Shown piece by piece: positions 11,231 through 22,577 of a DNA stretch of 64,000 bases. Each line of letters begins with the position of its first letter. Position 1 is the first letter of the stretch. The translations under genes were made by a program, and so were the position numbers. Source of the DNA: Acanthosoma haemorrhoidale (taxonomy: Eukaryota; Arthropoda; Insecta; Hemiptera; Acanthosomatidae); contig OV884011.1 of assembly GCA_930367205.1 (NCBI GenBank), positions 144,271,937 to 144,335,936 of the forward strand. The letters are read 5' to 3'. The notes beneath the pieces are model-generated. The model was not told where the DNA came from. It worked only from the letters and a program-made list of their open reading frames with translations, and ran no database searches.

Positions 11231-12688
11231 AGTTTCCGGAATGTGTGACCTGTTTCATTTATTGCTCACGTGTTTCTGATATTGTTTGGATTCAATGCTT
11301 AGGATAAAAACCAATTTACAAAGAGAAGACATTGTTTTATTTAGATTGTGGAAGAGAAAACTGCCATGATGAAATTTCTTTCGTACATACTTCACCCATG
11401 AAAGAAATCAATACCTGCACTAGAGGTTTACTATGAATGTTTAGTTATGCAGTTTAGTAGCAATAGAGTAGAGGATAAATGGGTTTAAAGCAGATGCCTA
11501 CTTCACTTGCATATAAATTGTGAAAACGTAAACAATAAAATATTAGATTCGCATGTGCTTGGAAATCAAGAAAATTTAATCCCTATTGACTTAGACTTGA
11601 TGTGACAACTTCAGAACTTACGAATTGGTTTCTAGATGAATCCCATCAGTATTCATAGGAGGGTTCAGGGTTTAGCTATGGATGAGAGTTTAATGGAAGT
11701 CTTCTTTTGAATGTAGTGCGAGTAAATGTAAGGTAAATGGTAGTAATGTCACACGCAAAGGTTTAGACCTGATGGAATGAAATCTAGCTATCTAGTTATC
11801 TGATAGAACTCTAGCCTGGTAAGTGTAAAATAAGTAAGTAACACCTTATATCCCTAATCACTTTCCCTCCATCTCCCCCATATCAAACTTACCAACCCTT
11901 TGTAGGCCATTTTTCTTGCGGTCGTTTCTTCTCTCTGAGATCTCGAGGGTGGACTAAGGTGCCGATGAACTGTTGCATAATGTTCATACTCGGGATCCCT
12001 CGTGACTACCGAGTTTTCCAAAGCTACACCGATTCAGGATGGTTGTGTCCTCCAGTGATTTAACAATACTTCCTTGGGGGTCATCCTGTCATTCACCATC
12101 ATGACTAAAAAGACTTAGTGACTGTTAAAGAGTGTTATACCAGATCTCACCAATCCCACCTGTATTTCTCTTCCCATAGATCGGACTCATTTGATCATTC
12201 TTTCTAGTCCGTTCTATTTCCATGAGTGAAGTCGCTCTCCTTTACTCCCAAACATTAAATCCAGATTTTACCAGTGTCACACTTCTCTTCAATAAATTAT
12301 ATCTTCCTTTCTCTAATTGTATCCTTCCTCTACTTCAATCTACCATTGCACTCTTTCTTTCCGGTTTCCTCCAATAATTATTCTTATTTTTAAATTATGC
12401 TACCTTCCACAATTATAGAATGTAATATGTTTTTATTTTGTTAATTTATTATGCTGGTGGTTTCTTAATCCACCAGAGATTATAGCATAATCACAAGAAA
12501 CAAACTAAACTTTTTTGCAAATTTACGACAGCTAGACTTCTGGTTTGTACTTTTTTTCTAATCTTTATTAGGCAAAGCCTCAGAATAACGGTTATTTCAT
12601 TTCATTACATTGGTTTATGTTCTTTGACAATTTTACATGATTTTGTTCCTTACCTGTAATGATCAATAATAAGATGTTGATTTTTGTG

Positions 12689-12695
12689 CTTTCAG
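12689..12695 (+). promoter_or_regulatory. Splice acceptor of receptor exon
   Basis: A pyrimidine-rich stretch (TTTTTGTGCTTTCAG) ends in AG at 12694-12695, immediately before the GC-rich coding exon. Confidence 0.75.
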
Positions 12696-13030
12696 GGAGG
12701 GCGAGGAGAGCGGTCCTGCCTGCATGATCGCGGCCGGGAACGAGAGCGCTGAGGCAGCCGGCAACTCGACGTACGCGGGTGGGCTCCTGTTCCCGCCCTA
12801 CGTCCGGGCGGCTTACATCCTCCTGTGCGTAGTCATCCTCGGCATAGGAATCGTCGGAAACGTCATGGTCCCGCTGGTCATTGTCAAAACCAAGGACATG
12901 CGCAACTCGACCAATATCTTCCTCGTCAACCTCAGCTTCGCCGACCTCATGGTCCTCCTCGTCTGCACGCCCACCGTCCTCGTTGAGGTCAACTCCGAGC
13001 CGCTCATCTGGGTGCTTGGAGAGGAGATGT
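12696..13030 (+). CDS. Class A neuropeptide GPCR, exon with N-terminus, TM1 and TM2
   Basis: This exon encodes the start of a rhodopsin-like receptor that would sit in the plasma membrane and couple a peptide ligand to a G protein. From the ATG at 12724, residues 1-28 form an extracellular tail with two N-glycosylation sequons (NES, NST). TM1 is about residues 29-54 with GN at 45-46 (N1.50), followed by the basic loop [11 protein letters not shown]2 is about 64-88 with LSFAD ending at D74 (D2.50). The loop tryptophan is at 96 and the TM3 disulphide cysteine is the last codon. The acceptor ends TTTCAG at 12695 and the donor GTGAGT starts at 13031, splitting the Cys codon after its first base. 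The frame is open back to the acceptor, so an upstream start is possible. Composition is sharply GC-richer than the flanks. The wording of TM1-TM2 recalls insect proctolin/TRH-receptor-like proteins; that subfamily call is tentative. Confidence 0.88.
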
Positions 13031-13036
13031 GTGAGT
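13031..13036 (+). promoter_or_regulatory. Splice donor of receptor exon
   Basis: GTGAGT matches the metazoan donor consensus and lies exactly where class A receptor homology stops at the TM3 cysteine. The following sequence becomes AT-rich at once. Confidence 0.85.
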
Positions 13037-13616
13037 CACTCAAATCATGATTTACCATTCTTTATTAAATTATGTAGCATAATATTTATTTTTTTCTTCG
13101 ATTGTGATGTTTGTCACTAATATTGTAATTCTTATAAAACCTTCTGGCACGGATTCCTTGGTCATATCGTGACCATATTGTCTTGCTAAATTTACTAGTT
13201 CATAGAACAAAAACCTTGTTTATGTTTTCCTTACATATTCATTAAGAATTAAATTTTTTTATTTCCATCCATAGTAATTCTTTTCATGTTATTTTTTGCA
13301 TAGGTTTGTTATTTGCAAAAATTATCTGATATCTGATAGATCAGAAATCAAATATTTGTATTTACATATTTACAGCACAATAATTGACACATTTTTTTGC
13401 ATGCAAAATATTAATACTAAATTAAAGGTCCTTCTATGAATTTGGTGCTTAAAAAAAATTGTTGTTGTAATTTCTAATTAACCGCCTCCCCTGGGGAAAC
13501 CCTGAATATAAATAAAATAAATAGATAAATAGCGTATTGAAAATCTAAATATTTAATTAAAATTTGTCTCAATTTGGGTATGAACAAATTTTTGCATTTT
13601 AGTAAATTGTAAGTAA
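13037..13616. other. AT-rich intron sequence
   Basis: This stretch directly follows the receptor donor site. I see no coding frame or repeat copy in it. Confidence 0.55.
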
Positions 13617-14225
13617 TTTTTTTTTTTTTTTTTTTTTCTTTCTTAGCTCTCAAACTTATAAAATAGGATGTGGGAAAAATAAAGGAAAATTATTTTGTGC
13701 TAATGAGTGTCTTTCACTAAGGGGAGTCCCCCATTTGAAGGATGTATGAGAAGGATATAGGGTGTGGAATGCCTAAAGGAGGCGGGTGGAATCGGGAAGG
13801 TAGTGAGGTAGTGGAGCCTAGGGGTACCTATGCAATGGTTTGTAGTCGGCCAGGTCAAGCGGCCCACCCCGGCAGGGGCCTGAAATAAGTCGGCCTCTCG
13901 GCCGGAAGGTCGACCCTGCTTAAACAGATAGATGGGGTCTTGTAGCTTCGGTAGCTTCGGAGATCGGCCTCGATCTCTCGGCTGGGTGTAGATCTTCAGT
14001 CTCCGTCAGGGGGCTAGGGTACGATCACGTCCATCTGTCTCCAGGCTTCGGCGGTCCAGCAGTGCTTCCATCTGACGGGCATTGGTGGTGGTTGAAGGTC
14101 GGAGAATAGTGGGTTGTGGCTGTGTCGGAGTGAGTCGAAACATTTGATGTGCCTTTTCTTGATGAAATCTTGAATGGTGAGCACTTCAATTTTTTTATGC
14201 ATCTCGTCTGCCTTCATTAGGTCGA
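13617..14225 (-). mobile_element. 5'-truncated LINE (family B1) 3' end with poly(A) tail
   Basis: On the minus strand a frame starting at 14217 ends in the C-terminal tail of a Jockey-like ORF2: a KKRHIKCFDSL motif, then NPLF and PVRWK, with a stop at 14014. The same pattern (QRRHIKFFDSL, NPVF, PQRW) ends the element at 37424. A GC-rich 3' UTR of about 380 bases follows, ending in a run of about 21 A on the minus strand (T-run at 13617-13637). The element is truncated at about 14225 and non-functional. The 3' UTR does not match LINE A. Confidence 0.75.
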
Positions 14226-14502
14226 ACGGTGAGTCACTGATTATTGCTGTTATTTTTGTATAGTAAGGCTAATTATTGATTCGGATACCTAAGTTTAGGG
14301 TCACATTTAGGTTTACTGTAGTTTGATTTCCTTTTTACCAATCAAGGATAGGTTTAACTTCACTAGCATGTGAACCTTTCTGAGCTTCGTATTATTCATG
14401 TCCACTTCAATCAACTACACATTTTTTTAATGTAATAAAACAATTTTAATGTGTAAAAAAAATAAATTGGACTGGTAGAGTAAGGTTTACACTGTGGATT
14501 CA
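14226..14502. other. Intergenic, nothing recognised
   Basis: AT-rich sequence between the B1 LINE fragment and the foldback element, without a supportable feature. Confidence 0.5.
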
Positions 14503-14937
14503 CCTAGGAACAAAGCATTGTACAGACCTTGTTTTTATTTTTTTACTCCTCCATTGCTACTTAAGCAAGTTATATATCGTCTAATAAACTATGCCGAAAA
14601 ATGGGTGATGATGTAGACGTTATTATCCAAACTATAAGGGTTATAACTAGAGGTTTTCAAGTTTAAAATAATATATCTTTTCTCAGAGATATATTTAAGA
14701 TTAATGTCACAGACGATATCACACTCCATATGCCCGTACCTTATTTATTAATGCTAAAAGAACCTGAATAACTACATTCGTCTTCGTTAAATCTTTAGTC
14801 GTTTGAACAATTTCTTCTACGCTAATTGTCACCCATATTTTGGCAAAATTATTTATACAATAGATCATTTTTTCATATGTAGCAATGTAGGAGCAAAAAA
14901 AGGTCTGTACGATGTTTTGTTCCTAGGCTTACCCTAT
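14503..14937. mobile_element. Foldback or MITE-like element with long imperfect inverted arms
   Basis: The left arm (14503-14560) begins CCTAGGAACAAA and reaches CCATTGCTAC. The right arm (14879-14937) is its imperfect reverse complement, reading GTAGCAATG through to TTCCTAGG, with CATnGTACAGACCTT conserved in the middle. The arms enclose about 318 AT-rich bases with no gene. Arm length near 58 bases suggests a foldback-type or MITE element. Target duplications were not identified. Confidence 0.55.
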
Positions 14938-17359
14938 TTTATTTTTATTTTTATTTCACACATTAAAATTGTTTTATTTCATAAACTAGTATACATTTTC
15001 ATTATCAAGTACTCCATATTATCGTAATGTATTGTTATACCATCTAAACCTTAGGTAATACAACATTATCATATAAAATATTGGTGTAGCGTAAATAATG
15101 ACACAAACAAGGGAGAAGTAGATGAATCCTTCTACTAAGGATCTTGAAAAATCATTTTTTTTTTTGGTGGTAATGAAGTCAGATTTTCAGCTTTGATTAG
15201 TAAATAAAAGTAAATTCTGTTTTTAACTATGGTGGAATAAATTGTGGAACGAATAAGCCGCGATAATTAGGATTGTTTGGTAACTATATTAGAAATGTGT
15301 TCTTGGTGAATTTTCATTGTTTTCATATAAAAACCCATCCCGGAATTTCATGTTAATACCAATCCCAATAATATACTTTCATTCATATTTCACTCTTTCA
15401 GTATTTTACTAATAATATTACAGTTTTTTTGTTTTGTTTTTATTTATTTCACTTAATTACGTATAAGTATTATTAAATGGAATGCCGTTAAACATGAATG
15501 GCACTTGCGGTATGAGGTAAATTCAAAATTATTGAACTTAATAACTACTGTCTAACGAAAGAAGTAAAACTTTCTTCTCTAAAGGGACCACATACGTTCT
15601 CATGAATGCACGTTTCTAGCAGCTGTTAGAAGTTCTCCTCAGCTCTCTCCAACATTCTTGAGTGGTTTGACCGAACAGAGCTGCGAAACTCTAAACCGAA
15701 CGTCCTTTGATTCTAAGTCTAAGTGTGTGGCCACAAGAAGAAGGTATATCTACTGAGGAAATCCCACAAAGGCAGATCGAAGGAACAAAGTGACACTGAA
15801 GCGTGAAATTAGGTATTATGGGGATATTGAAGTTTTATGGAGTTCAAAATTAGGAAACCTTTTAGTTTGGCTCACGTGTTTGCCTGTCTGACTACTCTGG
15901 CCTAGCAAGTATCCTGTCCAACCATTATTTTCTGTAGGGTATCCAGGTTGAAGACCTGGAGATAAATCTAATTAGGAGTAAATAGTCAGGTGTGTGCCCC
16001 CAATTTAACGCGTTTATCAATTATGCAGAAGCTCTTTTGGCAACTCACGTCTTCATTCTTAGATTCCTAGGTAATCGATGTGTGTTTTGTTTTGAGTACA
16101 GTACAACGGTTGGACGTGGCGCATCCAGATGACCGACGTCACTAATATGAGAAAGCGACTGTATTTAGGTCTTATATAAGTCAAGTCGTTAACTTCCTAA
16201 AGCTTATTCTTACCTTTGTATCACCTCTCTTTCTAAGAAAAATATTTGTTAGCCGGATGATCTGTGTGTGAGATAGGTTCCCTCATAGATAGACAGATAG
16301 ATAAAAAAATGATTTATCCTAACATCTCCATTTGAATAATAACAATGCGCAAATAAATGAATGCAGCTTAGGCCAACAAACAATAAACAATATATCTGGA
16401 GGGGGATAAAAAAACAATCAACTATGTGGTATATAATAAATACCATATTACCTAACCTATATTATATTACCATATAAGTTTCCGACCTAACAAAGCTTTT
16501 ATTTTAGCTATTATTATTATCTTCATGTTAAGGTCAGGAACTTTTCAGACCACCTGTGTATGTAACTTTTAAACAAAATATAGAGTACTGTTGGAAAAAT
16601 AAAAGTTTTGTCACTCAACAGTCGTATTACACTCAAATTAAAACAAATTCCGGATTAATAACACCCATCATCTAGTACTCACACACACACAGTATACTGA
16701 CACTTAGTTACAAATAGTAGTCTATGTTTGATAAATCCATAAACCTTAATTGTGGTCAACTGACTTAAATGATGCTATATGATGAAGCTGTAGATGGCTT
16801 GGGGATTGCAAGTAAGATATAACGAAACAGTGTATAACGTAAATTGTAGCCAAAAAATTGTACGCTACTCCATAAGTACGCATTTAAAAGAGGTGTAAAT
16901 AGTCAATATTTCATTTCAGGTCGTCTATGCAGAATATTTACTATACTATATTATAATATTTGTTTCTGCAATAGATTTAGTAGGAACCTTAGATTTCTAT
17001 CATAATTTATGTTTAATAATAGATAATATGATAGATCTAAGTTTGAGTAGTAAATGATATTTGTTTTATTCTTACTTTTTTCTAGGAGATGATTATTAAT
17101 ATTTAAAATAGTAGTTATCTGCTAATACACATAAAAGCTGTATTAAAAGTGAACATTTTTATCATAGACTATATATAATCATACATATACAGCCTAGATA
17201 TAGTTCATCATTCTAATTAATTGAAAAATTTTAATATATGTACATGTACATACTCTACCCCAAAAGTGGCCCACGTGGAAATATTTACTTCATAATAAAA
17301 TTATTTCGGCTTTCAATTTTTTATAATTAATATTAAAAGTTTTTAGTGATAATGGGCTA
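14938..17359. other. Intergenic DNA with an unassigned open block
   Basis: Mostly AT-rich. A plus-strand frame stays open at about 15588-15755 without a recognisable domain. At 16340-16388 there is weak similarity to 24734-24778 (TAACAATGnnCAAATAAAT, later CCAACA and AATAAAC). No supportable gene. Confidence 0.45.
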
Positions 17360-17905
17360 TAAATATGACGGAAAACACCCCCAAGCCAAACTCAGGCCCA
17401 TTACATCCAGCGTAGCACCCACTGCGCCTTCAGTAAACTCTCATCCGTCTGATGTATAACGAAAGAAGCGTGACTCATCAGAAAACAACACGCTGCTCTA
17501 TTCATTTTCAGTCCTCATAAGGTGTTCCCGAGAAATTTGTCTACAATATTCTCTGACCAACAATGAACCTCATGCTAGTCTCTGGGGGTTTAAATTCACT
17601 TCAACAAGTCTTCTTCTAACAGTTTCTGCGCACGTTGCTATTTCCCGAGTTGAATAAAGGAGTTAAGCAGTTTCGGTAGCAGTTAAAAACTGATTCCGAA
17701 GCGTCTGTAGTACAATAAACCGATCATCTTGGCTCTGTCACTCACGGCCGACCTTAACCGGGTCTGCGTGTGCACAAACCTGTCTCACGATAACATACAA
17801 TTTCTTTCCGAATAGTAATTTCCGGTTACTCCGAGGGGTGCATATCTTCGGATTCAACCGTCTTCCACTAACTCCCAACACAAGCTACTTGCGCATCCGT
17901 CAAAA
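17360..17905 (-). pseudogene. Decayed Tc1-like transposase
   Basis: Minus-strand translation in shifting frames gives DRFIVLQTLRNQFLTATETA, then a TCAETVRRRLVE helix-turn-helix-like part, then SVLFSDESRFFRYTSDG, in the order expected for a Tc1-family DDE transposase. The aspartate in FSDE is the second catalytic residue. The C-terminal part with the third acidic residue is missing or unrecognisable, and there are several stops and frameshifts. Terminal inverted repeats were not located. Confidence 0.7.
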
Positions 17906-20409
17906 CAATTCTTTTAATAAAATGAATAAAGCCATTTGCTAAATTTTAAGAGATTACATTAGCATATTCACGAAAAATAGCCGATAAAGATAAATGATGA
18001 TAAAAGTTTCAGTTTTTGTTCACCCAAAAACTCAATGGATTAAACAAGATAATCAAAGCCCTTTATTGAAAAAAGAAAACAAGTCATTTCCATTCAAAAG
18101 TTGTTTTTTAATGTTCTTTTTATCTTAGTGAATTCTTATCGTGCTCTTATTTTTTAATAACTTCAATAGTGAATTTTTCTTAGTGCACCACTTTTCTTGT
18201 AGGGAAGTGTATATAAGGGCAACACCTCGTTAAAGTGGAAATCTTGTAAGCAATAAAATAAAAGACGCAAGTCACTAATAATGTCAACAAATCGTTTTCC
18301 CAATTGTGAAGATTCCGTGAATAGTTCATTGCATCACTTTTATGACATAAATTATCCGTGACAATCCAATTAATCTTACTCTGTTTACTTCTCTTTGACT
18401 ATTTGCTTAAAAAGCTAATAAGACTTTCAGTTTGTGAAAACATTTCTCCGGAAGATCTGTCGCTCCAGATGGCATTGGCCCAAGAGCAGCCGGACCAGGA
18501 AGAAGGCTAAACAAGACACCGATTGTGGAGCCGTCAAATGCTCGCTATCTCACTTCTATGGTCTGCTTTAATAACCATTCCTGTTTTCCTACAGTCCTGT
18601 GAGCGCCGAATATTTTAGCTTTTAAACCACTTTGGACAAATTGTGACTCGGGGAATGCCAGTTAACGATTATTTTACGACCCTTTGTCATGTCATAAACT
18701 CTCCGGTCCGGTACTTGGGTGTCGTTCCGCATTCCTTCAGTGTCACTCATTATAGCATAGCTATATTAGAGCTGTTAATTTTTATTATTTGACGATTTCT
18801 CCAAAGAATGTACTTTTCAAATTGTTTTGGTGACTTTATCCCTTATACATAATTAATTAGGTAAATCTTATGCGTGAACTCATTACATTACGGAGAACTA
18901 AAAATTTCTTTGAACAGGCTTTTTGAATTTATTTTTAATATGAGCTACAAATGGACTTAAGTCTTAATATTAAATTTATATTTTGGTTCCATCTATAGAT
19001 ATAGTTTGGGATACTGCAGTTTCCTATAGTATCCAGTTTCTCATTGTGCCTTCCAAAAAAAATGAGAGTTACATTAAAATGTTAAAATCAAGTTAGAAGA
19101 GAAGATAAACCAGCTAAAAGTTGGGCGGTAATTGACACAGCTGAGCACAAAAAAATAATATGGAAATGTAAATGAAAACGATCTACAACCACTAAATATG
19201 GCCGACACAAGTTCTTAGTGTTGAGGTTAGAGAACTCTTATCATTTTTCAACCCTTTTGATACTAACAAATCATTATGAGGGAAAATAATTTCTTCCGAG
19301 CGTAGGTGTAAAGTATCTTGAATTTATTTTTTTGAATTTATACTCCCCATTAAAGGATGTACTACTTCTGAGATTTTAGTCGAGTACAATAAGCTCGTTC
19401 GTCTTGACACTTGATAAAGCTGGAAACGTAGAGTACTGAACTTGAGTGCTTTGAAAAAACATTACGCGTCTATATCAATTCCTCATATAAAAGATCTTCG
19501 GCGATCAGTGCTGTCATTTGGTTTTAGCTGAAGCAGGATTTATTTGATAGTGACAGCTCACAAAAACTTCTTTCTAGGAACGGACAAAAACTGTTTGCTT
19601 GAACGCCTGGCTAAAAGGACAGGCCTCGCCGTTTGCCAAATTGCTACAAAACACTTCTGGCAGTCGATTAGGAATCCTGACTGTTCTTCACAACCTGTCC
19701 GCTCAAAGGTTTGGCAGGAGGGTGACTTAGAACTGACACAACTTATAAACGTAAGAGGTCTGTGACATTTCGTATTTAACAAATCAACTCTTTAAATGTT
19801 ATGCATATAACTGGTAGGTGGTTAGCTAGATATTTTACTGATCCAAATTCAAAATGAATTCCATCATTAACATTAATCAAGCCCACGTCAAAGTTAGATG
19901 ACTCACTGTGATCGGAAGTAACTTCATTCAAGCGTGAGACTACGCTGATGTAAACTAAAAGATATTATCCATACTAAAATTTAAAGCAAAAATATTTTAT
20001 TTTATGTTATTTATTGTTGTTTTGTTGGCCTTTTTGGAGAACTGGATACAATGTTTTAGATACCTTCACTGATTTGTGCAGAATATTGAAGCTAGAATTT
20101 TCATTAAACTCTGTACCTGTTCACTATAAATATTCATCATTTCAACTGATTTCGGAATAGCTTCTATGTTAATCTGTAATTTGACATGATTCGTATACCA
20201 GAGGTATTCAAATAATTTCTCTCTAGGAACCTAAATTATTTAACTCTGGCATTCAATTAGTTAGAATAGCATTATATGGGGGAATACATCAAACCCGACT
20301 TGGAATTACTCTATTGTAGCTATCGTTCTGAGATCAAATTACACTTCAAGAGCAGATTAAAAGTAAAACAGATTTTATGAAATTTAATTAAAATTTCTTG
20401 TCATCAATA
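17906..20409. other. Mostly AT-rich DNA with two possible exons
   Basis: Contains the exon candidate at 18431-18510 and a GC-richer block at about 19532-19765 that is open on both strands. Otherwise nothing recognised. Confidence 0.45.
18431..18510 (+). other. Candidate terminal coding exon (uncertain)
   Basis: A possible branch site (GCTAATAAG) and a TTTCAG acceptor precede a GC-richer block. One frame reads CENISPEDLSLQMALAQEQ and ends after an acidic tail at TAA 18508-18510. The composition and acidic C-terminus look protein-like. Another frame through the same block is also open to 18571, which weakens the case. No family is recognised, and no link to the receptor exon can be shown. Confidence 0.2.
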
Positions 20410-20765
20410 GTTAAATAATCTTTGTAGAGGAGAGTATTTTGAAAGAAAAGAAAGAAAAGCTATATTATGAAGTACAAGCAGCAAAACACTGGTATGTACA
20501 AATATTAAGAGTTATGTTACTACATACTGGGTTGGGTGTTGGGGAACGAGTGCCTGTGAACAAGTGATGACTGGAGCTAAAGCTGAGACATATGTGTATA
20601 AGAGAAGGGTAGTTCCGGGAATTGGGAGGGATGCGGTCGCTTACCTAAAAAATAACAAGAAACACCAGTGACTTCCATGAAGTCACGAGGCAGGTATGCA
20701 CTAAAAGGAGCTTTTAGCATTATTTATAATATTAGGACTACAATATCCTTAGCATTATATAACTA
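20410..20765 (-). repeat. Dispersed repeat family X, copy 2
   Basis: Second copy of the element at 1231-1596, same orientation, with small indels such as an extra GCA near 20479 and a few bases missing in the middle. The ends GTTAAATAAT and ATTATATAAC are inverted repeats of each other at 9 of 10 positions, and TA flanks both sides. This would fit a TA-targeting MITE, but copy 1 has CA on one side. Confidence 0.75.
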
Positions 20766-22480
20766 ATCATTGCAAATTAGGCTAATTAACAAAATTTCGC
20801 TTGTGGCATCAAATTTCACACTATTCACATACTACCCCTAGTTGAATTCATCCGTATTCGTAATGGTCGTATTAGCAGATCTGTAGTGAAACTAAAACGT
20901 TTGTAAATCCCAAAGCCACCACAAATGTTACTAAGAGAAGAATCAACTAACAATACAAAAGACCGTTAACAATGAGGTGTTGTAACAGCTTTGACTGCGT
21001 TTTGGGTATTGTCATGTGTTTTGAATAGTTCCCCGGTACACGGATGACATCATTGAAAAAAGTGATTAAGTAATAAATGAAAATTGGCTTATTAACGAAA
21101 TAGTACAGGTATAAAAAGGTCAACTAAGGTCGATTTAAACCCTGAAATGCAATGCACAGTCCTAGTTTTTAAGATGGGAGGTCATAACCGCTTGATCTAT
21201 TTGTTGATTTTAATTATTTTTGGGCTTCTTAACATCGAATAAAACCATAAATGCATTGCTCATAGTCTAACAGTGACAAGAAATGAGTTTTGATGGATGT
21301 GTAATGAGTTTTATTGTACCGACTTTGTAATCTGTCTGAAAGACGAACTTTACATTTATTTGGCCCTATAAGTACGCTCCATCAAATTTAAGGAATATCT
21401 CTCGTTTGAAGGGATACGTTTAGAAGTACTAAAAAAGGCAGACTCGATCTTACTACATAGTTTATAGCTGATATTTGAAATAAAAAAACGAAGAAGCATA
21501 CCCCTTATAGTAGACTAAAACTTCAACCAATAAGTCTGTTTGATCACAGTAATGAAGAGATATGCATCGCTAGTCAGGGTAAATAAAACCGAGATCTAAT
21601 TTCCTTTAGATACTTCAAAAATACGTACTCGTAAAGATCTTCATACCAAAATGATTCAACGAACCCTTTAGCCCAAGTTCCGAGGTTTAACAAGTTCAGT
21701 TGAAATGACAACGTATCGGGTTTTTGTGGTCAAATTTACTTGCATTATGTTTGCGCTTTAGTTCAAAATCAGAGAAATCAATTTATTTTTTTCTGAAGGT
21801 GTTGGTTACAAATCATCGTGTTATTCTTACATCATATTGTCTCAGGCCATGATAACATGTTTAATTCTTTTCTCAAAAAAAAATCTAATTATCAATCGGG
21901 ACCAAAAGCTTTTTATTTGATAATCCACTCAGTAAGGTAGGAAAATATTATTTTTTTAATTACCTACTACCCTATTTTTTATCACCCTTTATCATTTGCC
22001 TTACCGTCGTTCTTTTGTCCTTAGCATCCTTTGGTTTAGTTTAACAACACACGACGTGTTGAACACGGTGCTAATAACAGGTTTAATTAGGTCGTTTAAA
22101 AATTCAATTGTGAATTTTCAGATTAATAAACTGGACCTATATTTTTAATTTTATACTCTATTCAATATTGTAGACAATTTTTTTTTTATGCTTATTGCTA
22201 TAAAATTGAATTATTGATCATGTTTAATGTATATACTTACATTTTTTATGTTTTATTAATGTAAATGGAACCTATATAAATAACTTCTAGTTTCCAGCTT
22301 GAACAGGGTTTCCTAATGGCCTTAACAGGTGAAAGTGCTTCTGGATTTAAAACTATACTACGAAACACTAGTTTTTCGACAAATATCATGCTGATTGGGA
22401 TAACCCATAGGCTCGTTTGGGAACAGGAAAAAAATTATCATAAACATAGCTGAAGCTTGATAATTTTCTATCCACTGCAG

Positions 22481-22577
22481 GGCATCCACACAAGAGATCC
22501 GAGACAGGCACTTATGCTTACAGATCTATCAGGACGGCCTGCCAGAAGATAAGTGGAAAACGGACCTCGGCTATAAG
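22481..22577 (+). other. Candidate internal coding exon (uncertain)
   Basis: A pyrimidine-rich acceptor (TTTTCTATCCACTGCAG) ends at 22480 and an AAG/GTAGCT donor begins at 22578. The 97 bases between hold one spare base plus 32 codons, reading EIRDRHLCLQIYQDGLPEDK within a longer frame that stays open past the donor to about 22704. The block is GC-richer than its surroundings. I do not recognise the protein. The opposite strand downstream (about 22590-22690) is also open, so this may be an old transposon instead. Confidence 0.25.

Larger units (their letters stand above)
10141..12695. other. AT-rich DNA upstream of the receptor exon
   Basis: The stretch ends in the splice acceptor of the receptor exon, so at least its right part is intron if an upstream exon exists. 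It holds a G12 homopolymer at 10749-10760 and a hairpin near 12446-12490 (CTGGTGG with CCACCAG, flanked by ATTATGCT with AGCATAAT). It also holds a 94-codon minus-strand ATG frame at 10946-11230 with a charged N-terminus that I cannot assign. Confidence 0.5.

Noticed and set aside
12813..13120. Other-frame ORFs over the receptor exon
   Set aside because: They overlap the GPCR frame, lack motifs, and read through the splice donor into AT-rich intron.
4756..15684. Shared GACCGAACAGAGCTG at 4756 and about 15669 as a repeat
   Set aside because: The match is only about 15 bases and the flanks do not align.
19486..19507. TATAAAAG followed by an initiator-like TCAGT as a core promoter
   Set aside because: The spacing is about 21 bases instead of about 30, and no gene is established downstream.
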